A DNA stretch of 8,317 nucleotides, from contig JAEUVI010000574.1 of NCBI GenBank assembly GCA_016787105.1, positions 1-8,317 on the forward strand, written 5' to 3'. Every line of letters starts with the position of its first letter. Positions within the stretch are counted from its first letter, which is position 1. This DNA comes from Chitinophagaceae bacterium. GTDB taxonomy: Bacteria; Bacteroidota; Bacteroidia; Chitinophagales; Chitinophagaceae. This document shows, one piece after another, positions 1-4,533 of the stretch. Made by a program: the position numbers and the translations under genes. The notes beneath the pieces were generated by a model. That model was not told the DNA's origin. It made no database searches and was given only the letters and a program-made list of their open reading frames with translations.

Positions 1-115
1 GGCAATACGACATTTCAGGGATGAATTTGAATGGCATGTGCTGACTCCGGAAGAGTGTTTGAAACGGAACTATGGACTGGCGGGGTATGCAGAGCCGAGA
101 GCGGTGGTGATGTAG
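1..115 (+). CDS. nuoF: NADH-quinone oxidoreductase subunit F, C-terminal end (partial)
   Basis: Only the last 37 codons are present, read from base 2 to the TAG at 113-115. The tail reads AIRHFRDEFEWHVLTPEECL and ends in EPRAVVM. HFRDEFE near the C-terminus is what I expect for NuoF of Bacteroidota. NuoF is the cytoplasmic subunit that binds NADH and FMN and carries cluster N3. Those sites lie upstream of the window and cannot be checked here. The identification relies on this tail plus its position ahead of nuoG. In most nuo operons nuoG follows at once; here a small unrelated gene lies between them. Confidence 0.85.
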   Translation, partial: AIRHFRDEFEWHVLTPEECLKRNYGLAGYAEPRAVVM

Positions 116-121
116 GAAAGT

Positions 122-179
122 AAAAATTCAAAAGTAAAAACGAAAAAACCGTGGAAGATTTGTTTGAGACTTTTGAATT
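122..179 (+). repeat. A/T-rich inverted repeat at the 5' end of the four-helix-bundle gene
   Basis: The arm at 125-135 (aattcaaaagt) is perfectly complementary to 169-179 (acttttgaatt), an 11-bp stem with a loop of about 33 bases. The loop contains both possible start codons of the following gene (GTG 151, TTG 160). The left arm lies a few bases after the nuoF stop. Read in reverse complement, 122-140 is tttttacttttgaattttt, and its first 18 bases match 4504-4521 in the nuoK-nuoL spacer exactly. The stem is seen directly. A role in translation, or as the end of a mobile cassette, is inference. Confidence 0.6.
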
Positions 180-540
180 ACAGGAGGATGAGAAGCCATA
201 CAATATAAGACATAGGTCTTACTATTTTTCAAAAGATGTTGTTTTGTTTGTCAGGGATTGTAAATATGATAAGGTTTACTATTCTTTATTTGATCAACTT
301 ATCAGGAGTGCTACTTCAATCTGCGCGAATTTAGTCGAGGGTAAGGCTGGAAGTTCGAAGAAGGATTGGAAGAATTTTTTTCTGATTGCTTTAAAATCGG
401 CCAATGAAACAAAATATTGGCTTTGTTTAATAAGAGACACTTTGGAAATTGATAAAGTAAAAATTAAAGAGCTGATAAAAGAGGCTGATGAGATTTCAAA
501 TATTATTGCAACAATTGTAGTGAATGCTGAAAGGAAGTAA
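151..540 (+). CDS. four-helix bundle protein (23S rRNA intervening-sequence protein family)
   Basis: This is a 129-aa, entirely helical-looking soluble protein of the family first seen in intervening sequences of 23S rRNA (S23 / IVP family, Pfam 23S_rRNA_IVP as I recall it). Family signatures are visible: DQLIRSATSICANLVEG at about residues 48-64, followed by a K-x-DW-x-NFFLIAL segment and SANETKYWL at about 83-91. These match the usual QL-x-RS-x-TSI-x-AN-x-x-EG and AL-x-S-x-x-ET-x-YWL pattern. The molecular function of free-standing copies is not established. No ATG is available. GTG 151 or TTG 160 are the only plausible starts, neither has a clear ribosome site, and homologous-looking sequence begins near KPYNIR (residue 15). 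The AGGAGG at 182-187 is followed by an out-of-frame ATG (188), so a small 5' change from an older ATG start is possible. The gene interrupts nuoF-nuoG, looks more A/T-rich than its neighbours, and is flanked by A/T-rich repeats. The family call is firm, the start is not. Confidence 0.8.
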   Translation: MEDLFETFELQEDEKPYNIRHRSYYFSKDVVLFVRDCKYDKVYYSLFDQLIRSATSICANLVEGKAGSSKKDWKNFFLIALKSANETKYWLCLIRDTLEIDKVKIKELIKEADEISNIIATIVVNAERK

Positions 541-541
541 G

Positions 542-570
542 TTTTTTTAATTTTTAATTTTGACTTTTTA
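542..570 (+). repeat. A/T-rich right flank of the four-helix-bundle insertion
   Basis: The whole spacer between the four-helix-bundle gene and nuoG is T/A-rich, with two TTTTTAATT-like units. It includes aattttgactt at 556-566, identical to 4516-4526, which sits at the same place (just before the next gene's start) in the nuoK-nuoL spacer. It is read here as the right end of the inserted segment. No promoter or good ribosome site for nuoG is visible in it. The low complexity means part of the match could be chance. Confidence 0.4.
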
Positions 571-577
571 ATTAATT

Positions 578-1693
578 ATGGCTGACGAAATAAAACTTTT
601 TAAAGTAACCATTGACAATATCACGGTGGAAGTGCCGCCGGGAACAAGCATCCTGCAGGCAGCACGTAAGATTGGCGGCGATGTAGCGCCTCCTGCAATG
701 TGTTACTATACTCCCTTAAAAGGAAGTGGTGGTAAATGCCGCACTTGCCTGGTAGAAGTGGCTGCTGGTTCCACTGCGGATCCAAGGCCGATGCCTAAAC
801 TCGTAGCAAGCTGTCGTACCAATGTAATGGATGGAATGGTGGTAAAAAATATCACCAGCCCGAAAGTAATGGACGCAAGAAATGGCGTGGTTGAGTTTTT
901 ATTAATCAACCATCCGCTGGATTGTCCGATTTGTGATCAGGCTGGAGAATGCCATCTGCAGGATCTGAGCTATGAGCATGGTAAAGAAAGTACCCGTTAC
1001 GAATTCAAAAAAAGAACATTTAAAAAACATGACCTGGGTAAATATATCCAGTTGCACATGACACGTTGCATTCTTTGCTACCGTTGTGTATTTACCGCAG
1101 ATCAGGTTACCAATAATCGTGTGCATGGTGTGCTGGACAGGGGAGATCACTCCGAAATAGCCACATATATCAAGATGTCGCTGGATAATGATTTTATCGG
1201 AAACGTAATAGATGTTTGCCCGGTAGGCGCTTTGACAGATAAAACATTCCGATTTAAGAACAGGGTTTGGTTTACAAAACCAGTGGATGCACATCGTGAT
1301 TGCCCAACCTGCTGTGGCAAAGTAACTCTTTGGCAACGGGGCGATGAAGTATTGCGTGTAACGGCGAGAAAAGATCAATGGGGTGAAATCATGAATACTG
1401 AGGATGGCAAGCCAGGATGGATATGTAATGAATGCCGCTTCGAAAAAAAGAAAACAAGTGATTGGGTAATAGAAGGTGTGATGAAAGTGAGCCGTCATTC
1501 CGTGATTTCGGCTAACAAGTATATTAATGCTGTAAAGCCAGAGGAAACAGTAGCTGCTGTGATGGGCGGACGTGCGCCGAAATTGCTGATGGATATACAC
1601 AATGTGAGTGACATAAACGATCCTGATGTGGATTTGAGCCTGATACAGGGGCCTGCAACAGGCAAAGTGTTTGAAAAAAAATCAAAAAGCTGA
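578..1693 (+). CDS. nuoG: NADH-quinone oxidoreductase subunit G, short Bacteroidota form
   Basis: This peripheral-arm Fe-S subunit relays electrons from NuoF/E towards NuoI. The ligands are all visible: the 2Fe-2S cluster N1b by C42, C54, C57 and C79; the His-ligated 4Fe-4S cluster N5 by H112, C116, C119 and C125; and N4 by C164, C167, C170 and C214 (DVCPVGAL). A further cysteine-rich part follows, CPTCC at 242-246 and WICNECRF at 282-289, in the place where classical NuoG carries the optional N7 cluster. The protein then ends after about 80 residues. At 371 aa it is far shorter than enterobacterial NuoG (about 900 aa) and lacks the molybdopterin-oxidoreductase-like domain. As I recall, short forms are normal in Bacteroidota, so this is probably not a truncation. 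ATG 578 begins MADEIKLFKVTIDN, a proper ferredoxin-fold start. An A8 run at 1674-1681 lies a few codons before the stop. nuoH follows after 39 bases. Confidence 0.95.
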   Translation: MADEIKLFKVTIDNITVEVPPGTSILQAARKIGGDVAPPAMCYYTPLKGSGGKCRTCLVEVAAGSTADPRPMPKLVASCRTNVMDGMVVKNITSPKVMDARNGVVEFLLINHPLDCPICDQAGECHLQDLSYEHGKESTRYEFKKRTFKKHDLGKYIQLHMTRCILCYRCVFTADQVTNNRVHGVLDRGDHSEIATYIKMSLDNDFIGNVIDVCPVGALTDKTFRFKNRVWFTKPVDAHRDCPTCCGKVTLWQRGDEVLRVTARKDQWGEIMNTEDGKPGWICNECRFEKKKTSDWVIEGVMKVSRHSVISANKYINAVKPEETVAAVMGGRAPKLLMDIHNVSDINDPDVDLSLIQGPATGKVFEKKSKS

Positions 1694-1732
1694 TAAACTA
1701 AAGCGGATTGCAAACGAATTAAATTGATCCTG

Positions 1733-2782
1733 ATGATCATATTACAAACCATAGGGTTTCTGGTTCTTGAAAAATTTTTGCTGGTAGGGTTGATAGTGTC
1801 GCTATCAATGATAGTAGCCATGTATGCAACCTATGCAGAAAGAAAAATCGCTGCTTTTTTACAGGATAGGATTGGCCCAAACCGCGCCGGTATTTTCGGT
1901 TTACTTCAACCGTTAGCTGACGGAGGAAAATTGTTTTTTAAAGAAGAGATTATTCCACTGGCATCTTCAAAATTTCTGTTCATACTGGGACCTTGCCTTG
2001 CAATGATAACAGCTTTGCTGACAAGTGCCGTTATTCCATGGAGTACACCATTGCATTTATTTGGAAAAGATATTCCATTGCAGGTAGCAGACGTAAATAT
2101 TGGTATTCTTTTCATTTTCGGTGTAGTGAGCCTGGGTGTGTATGGTATTATGATCGGTGGCTGGGCATCCAATAACAAATTCTCGTTGATGGCCGCTGTG
2201 CGCGGCGGTTCGCAAATGGTATCTTATGAATTACCAATGGGACTTGCATTGATTGCAGTATTGATGATCACAGGCGATCTTAGAATGAGCGTAATTGTTC
2301 AAAACCAGGTTGCACACGGGTGGCATATCATTTACCAACCGCTTGGTTTCCTTATATTTTTTATTTGTGCATTGGCTGAATGTAACCGTACTCCGTTCGA
2401 TTTACCGGAAGCGGAAAACGAACTGAACTTTGGTTATCACCAGGAATATTCATCTATGAAACTCGGTTTTTATTTGTTTGCTGAATATATTAATATGTTC
2501 ATCAGTGGAGTGGTGATGTCTTGTTTATTCTTTGGGGGGTACGATATTCCGTTTGTAAATGAAGCAGCCTGGGGTATTAATCAAAACCTGCTGGCTATAA
2601 TTGGGTTCGTAGTATTAATGACTAAAGCTGGTTTATTCATCTTCCTTTTCATGTGGATTCGCTGGACGATACCGCGATTCCGCTACGATCAGTTGATGAA
2701 TCTTGGATGGAAAAAATTAGTGCCGCTGGCACTGGCGAATATGGTGATTACGGCAGCGGTGATTTTGTGGTTGAATAAGTAA
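1733..2782 (+). CDS. nuoH: NADH-quinone oxidoreductase subunit H
   Basis: This is the integral membrane subunit (349 aa, about eight membrane helices) that joins the peripheral arm to the pump arm and forms much of the quinone chamber. Family motifs are present: YAERKIAAFLQDRIGPNRAG at about residues 34-53, RGGSQMVSYELPMG at 157-170, and AECNRTPFDLPEAENELNFG at 215-234 with the conserved acidic residues E216, D223, E226, E228 and E230. GYHQEYSSMK follows at 234-243. The ATG at 1733 gives MIILQTIGFLVLEK. An in-frame TTG at 1724 would add only three residues and is less likely. No strong ribosome site is visible, as is common in Bacteroidota. Length and motifs are complete. Confidence 0.96.
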   Translation: MIILQTIGFLVLEKFLLVGLIVSLSMIVAMYATYAERKIAAFLQDRIGPNRAGIFGLLQPLADGGKLFFKEEIIPLASSKFLFILGPCLAMITALLTSAVIPWSTPLHLFGKDIPLQVADVNIGILFIFGVVSLGVYGIMIGGWASNNKFSLMAAVRGGSQMVSYELPMGLALIAVLMITGDLRMSVIVQNQVAHGWHIIYQPLGFLIFFICALAECNRTPFDLPEAENELNFGYHQEYSSMKLGFYLFAEYINMFISGVVMSCLFFGGYDIPFVNEAAWGINQNLLAIIGFVVLMTKAGLFIFLFMWIRWTIPRFRYDQLMNLGWKKLVPLALANMVITAAVILWLNK

Positions 2783-2785
2783 ATA

Positions 2786-2872
2786 GTCAGAACCATGATT
2801 GTGGTGGATTTTTGGATTATCAGTAGACTAAATCCTATAAATTCTATAATCACCCCAAATCCAAGTTCAGAC
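2786..2872 (+). repeat. imperfect inverted repeat in the nuoH-nuoI spacer
   Basis: The ends are gtcagaac (2786-2793) and gttcagac (2865-2872), inverted with one mismatch. Over 15 bases each, 2786-2800 and 2858-2872 are complementary at 11 positions. The interior contains ggatttttggatt and aatcctataaattctataatc, further loosely complementary segments. I recall similar GTCAGAACCATGATT...GTTCAGAC spacer repeats as common in Bacteroidota genomes; this is recollection, not a search result. The element sits directly before the possible promoter of nuoI. Confidence 0.5.
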
Positions 2873-2875
2873 AAT

Positions 2876-2883
2876 TATATTTG
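2876..2883 (+). promoter_or_regulatory. possible internal promoter -7 element before nuoI
   Basis: TATATTTG matches the Bacteroidota -7 consensus TAnnTTTG and is followed by CGGCG. Transcription starting just downstream would leave a leader of roughly 40 bases before ATG 2932. No good -33 TTTG is found about 19 bases upstream (the region near 2850-2857 is ataatcac), so the site is supported by one element only. If active, it would allow nuoI and downstream genes to be expressed independently of nuoF-H. Confidence 0.4.
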
Positions 2884-2891
2884 CGGCGATT

Positions 2892-2931
2892 AAAAGTCCC
2901 TCTTTGGGAAGGATTTAGGGAGATTTCATAT
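2892..2931 (+). promoter_or_regulatory. nuoI: nuoI leader hairpin with ribosome binding site
   Basis: The leader contains gtccctctttggga and atttagggagatttc before the start. The tccct at 2897-2901 can pair with aggga at 2917-2921, or tccc 2897-2900 with ggga 2906-2909, so two alternative stems exist. GGGAG at 2918-2922 is the only Shine-Dalgarno-like sequence and lies 9 bases before ATG 2932. In the first fold it is largely paired. The arrangement closely resembles the sequence in front of nuoM (6607-6637). Confidence 0.45.
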
Positions 2932-3477
2932 ATGCAATTAACTAACAGAGCAAAACCGGTGGATCGCAAGCCAATGACATGGCTGGAGAGCATATACCTG
3001 TGGAATATCGGGAAAGGCATGCTGATTACATTGAGTCATTTCTTTAAAAAGAAGGCGACTATTCAGTATCCTGAAAAGAAACGGACTTTTTCGCAGGTGT
3101 TTCGTGGTTTGCAGGTATTAAACCGCGATGAAGAAGGACGTGAACGTTGTACCGCTTGCGGTTTGTGCGCTGTTGCATGTCCTGCGGAGGCAATAACAAT
3201 GGAAGCAGCCGAAAGACAAAATGGCGAAGAGCATTTATACCGCGAAGAAAAGTATGCAGCCAAATACGAAATCAATATGCTGCGCTGCATATTCTGTGGA
3301 TATTGCGAAGAAGCTTGCCCGAAAGATGCAATTTATTTATCACAAACTTTTGCGCCAGCTAATTATGGCCGCTCTGGTTTTATATATAAAAAAGAAGATT
3401 TGCTGATTCCCGATCCTATAAAAGATCCTGAAGGATATAAAAAGGCATTGGGCGAAAGAAGTAAATTAAAAGATTGA
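2932..3477 (+). CDS. nuoI: NADH-quinone oxidoreductase subunit I (8Fe ferredoxin-type)
   Basis: This 181-aa subunit at the arm junction carries clusters N6a and N6b and passes electrons from NuoG to NuoB/N2. Two CxxCxxCxxxCP motifs are intact: C73, C76, C79 and C83 (CTACGLCAVACP), then C119, C122, C125 and C129 (CIFCGYCEEACP). The N-terminal amphipathic part, TWLESIYLWNIGKGMLITLSHFFKK (residues 16-40), is the membrane-contacting segment of the family. ATG 2932 is chosen over an upstream in-frame TTG (2881), because MQLTNRAKPVDRKPMTW is the natural family start and a GGGAG site lies 9 bases ahead. The TTG overlaps the possible promoter and the hairpin leader. Confidence 0.96.
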   Translation: MQLTNRAKPVDRKPMTWLESIYLWNIGKGMLITLSHFFKKKATIQYPEKKRTFSQVFRGLQVLNRDEEGRERCTACGLCAVACPAEAITMEAAERQNGEEHLYREEKYAAKYEINMLRCIFCGYCEEACPKDAIYLSQTFAPANYGRSGFIYKKEDLLIPDPIKDPEGYKKALGERSKLKD

Positions 3478-3479
3478 AA

Positions 3480-3537
3480 AATGTGAAAATGACGCGATAA
3501 ACCAAAACTGATTTTCTGATTGCGTTATTTTCAAATT
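3480..3537 (+). repeat. hairpin repeat between nuoI and nuoJ
   Basis: The arm 3480-3495 (aatgtgaaaatgacgc) pairs with 3522-3537 (gcgttattttcaaatt): 16 positions with one mismatch and one G-U pair, around a 26-base loop. There is no T-run after the stem, so it does not look like an intrinsic terminator. It shares GAAAATGAC and the 12-base ATTTTCAAATTG (3527-3538) with the nuoJ-nuoK spacer hairpin, which suggests a dispersed element. It begins just after the nuoI stop. Confidence 0.6.
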
Positions 3538-3552
3538 GAGTAATTATTTATA

Positions 3553-4053
3553 ATGAACATCACACATATTTTATTCTGGTTTCTTTCAGTACTGGCGGTT
3601 TTCAGCGCATTAATGGTTATTACCAGCAAAAACCCGGTACACAGCGTATTGTGGCTTATCGTTACTTTCTTTGCTATATCCGGTCATTATATTTTACTGA
3701 ATGCACAGTTTCTTGCTATTGTAAACATCATCGTTTATGCAGGCGCAATAATGGTTTTGTTTTTATTCGTAATCATGCTGATGAACCTGAATAAAAGTAC
3801 AGAACCAATAAAACACCGTTGGTTGCAATGGGCTGGTGCAATTGCAGGCTTATGCCTCATGCTTGTGTTGGTTGCGGCGTTGAAGGATACAGAAATAAAA
3901 GGACAAGCTGCGTTGGTAAACAGTGGTGATATAGGACTAATAAAAAATTTAGGAAGAGAATTGTTCACTACCTATGTAGTGCCATTTGAGATAAGCAGTA
4001 TTTTATTCCTGAGTGCAATGGTAGGTGCAGCGGTGATAGGAAAAAAAGAATAA
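3553..4053 (+). CDS. nuoJ: NADH-quinone oxidoreductase subunit J
   Basis: This 166-aa, five-helix membrane subunit sits next to NuoK and NuoA in the proton-pumping arm. The diagnostic third helix is present as NIIVYAGAIMVLFLFVIMLMNL at about residues 58-79, the region of the pi-bulge that rotates during coupling. Near the C-terminus is YVVPFEISSILFLSAMVGAAVIGKKE (141-166), with E146 in the last helix. N-terminal SALMVITSKNPVHSVLWLI is also typical. ATG 3553 is the first start after the spacer hairpin; there is no obvious Shine-Dalgarno sequence. Length is normal for the family. Confidence 0.95.
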   Translation: MNITHILFWFLSVLAVFSALMVITSKNPVHSVLWLIVTFFAISGHYILLNAQFLAIVNIIVYAGAIMVLFLFVIMLMNLNKSTEPIKHRWLQWAGAIAGLCLMLVLVAALKDTEIKGQAALVNSGDIGLIKNLGRELFTTYVVPFEISSILFLSAMVGAAVIGKKE

Positions 4054-4107
4054 TTTGAAAATCAGAAAATGACTCAATTACATTCTTTAATTGAGCATTT
4101 TCAAATT
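4052..4107 (+). repeat. hairpin repeat between nuoJ and nuoK, overlapping the nuoJ stop
   Basis: The main stem pairs 4065-4080 (gaaaatgactcaatta) with 4088-4102 (taattgagcattttc): 15 base pairs with a single bulged A (4072) and a 7-base loop. An alternative outer stem pairs 4052-4062 (aatttgaaaat, including part of the nuoJ TAA) perfectly with 4097-4107 (attttcaaatt). The left side thus holds two gaaaat units competing for one partner. There is no following T-run. It shares GAAAATGAC and ATTTTCAAATTG with the nuoI-nuoJ hairpin. Confidence 0.65.
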
Positions 4108-4121
4108 GTGGAATTTCGTTT

Positions 4122-4451
4122 ATGCCAATAAACTATTACATATTTCTGTCTATTGCGTTGTTCGCAATTGGTATTGTAGGTGTGCTTACACGCCGCAATG
4201 CAATTATCATTTTCATGTGCATTGAGCTGATGTTAAATGCGGTAAACCTGATGTTGGTTGCTTTTTCGAAAATGCACCACCTGGCAAAAGCGGGAACAGT
4301 AGCGACAGCGGGTACCGACGGACAGTTATTTGTATTTTTTATAATGGTGGTAGCCGCGGCCGAGGTGAGTGTGGGATTGGCTATCATTGTAATGATGTAT
4401 AGAAATATACATTCTGTAGATGTGAATTTTTTAAACAGATTAAAACATTAG
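4122..4451 (+). CDS. nuoK: NADH-quinone oxidoreductase subunit K
   Basis: This small antiporter-like (MrpC/MnhC-type) membrane subunit has three helices and 109 aa. The two functional glutamates are present: E35 in FMCIELMLNAVNL and E81 in FFIMVVAAAEVSVGLAI. They correspond to E36 and E72 of the E. coli protein. Spacing between them is about ten residues longer than in E. coli, owing to a longer loop HHLAKAGTVATAGTDG (52-67) between helices 2 and 3. GVLTRRNAIIIFMCIELMLN is the usual start of helix 2. ATG 4122 is the only reasonable start. Confidence 0.95.
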   Translation: MPINYYIFLSIALFAIGIVGVLTRRNAIIIFMCIELMLNAVNLMLVAFSKMHHLAKAGTVATAGTDGQLFVFFIMVVAAAEVSVGLAIIVMMYRNIHSVDVNFLNRLKH

Positions 4452-4464
4452 AAGGTAGAAATAA

Positions 4465-4526
4465 AAAAATTAAAAGTAAAAACCAGGAACTCACTTTTTT
4501 GAATTTTTACTTTTGAATTTTGACTT
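4465..4526 (+). repeat. A/T-rich inverted repeat between nuoK and nuoL
   Basis: Left arm 4465-4482 (aaaaattaaaagtaaaaa) pairs with right arm 4504-4521 (tttttacttttgaatttt), leaving one G (4515) bulged and a 21-base loop. The right arm equals the reverse complement of 18 bases of the segment at 122-140 before the four-helix-bundle gene. The right end aattttgactt (4516-4526) recurs at 556-566 after that gene. It therefore resembles an empty or internally deleted version of the same insertion. It also covers the in-frame TTG at 4513 that would be an alternative nuoL start. Confidence 0.6.
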
Positions 4527-4533
4527 GATAAGT

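Noticed and set aside
151..540. Four-helix-bundle gene as an Avd-type accessory protein of a diversity-generating retroelement
   Set aside because: Avd proteins share this fold, but there is no reverse transcriptase, template repeat or variable repeat in the window, and the sequence fits the IVP branch.
116..577. A 23S rRNA intervening sequence in its original rRNA context
   Set aside because: No rRNA sequence flanks the gene; both neighbours are nuo coding sequences.
902..1600. A 232-codon open frame on the minus strand inside nuoG
   Set aside because: It lies fully opposite a well-supported nuoG, and its translation shows no family resemblance and is rich in residues arising from antisense codons. 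Treated as a shadow frame.
1674..1681. A8 run near the nuoG stop as a programmed frameshift site
   Set aside because: It lies a few codons before the stop, no downstream frame would add a domain, and A-runs in Lys codons are common in this base composition.
1993..2175. Small plus-strand frame inside nuoH
   Set aside because: Out of frame with nuoH, with no recognisable features or start signals; a shadow frame.
4508..4515. TACTTTTG as a promoter -7 element for nuoL
   Set aside because: It fits TAnnTTTG but is part of the A/T-rich inverted repeat, has no -33 motif at the right distance, and would leave a leader of only about 15 bases or less.
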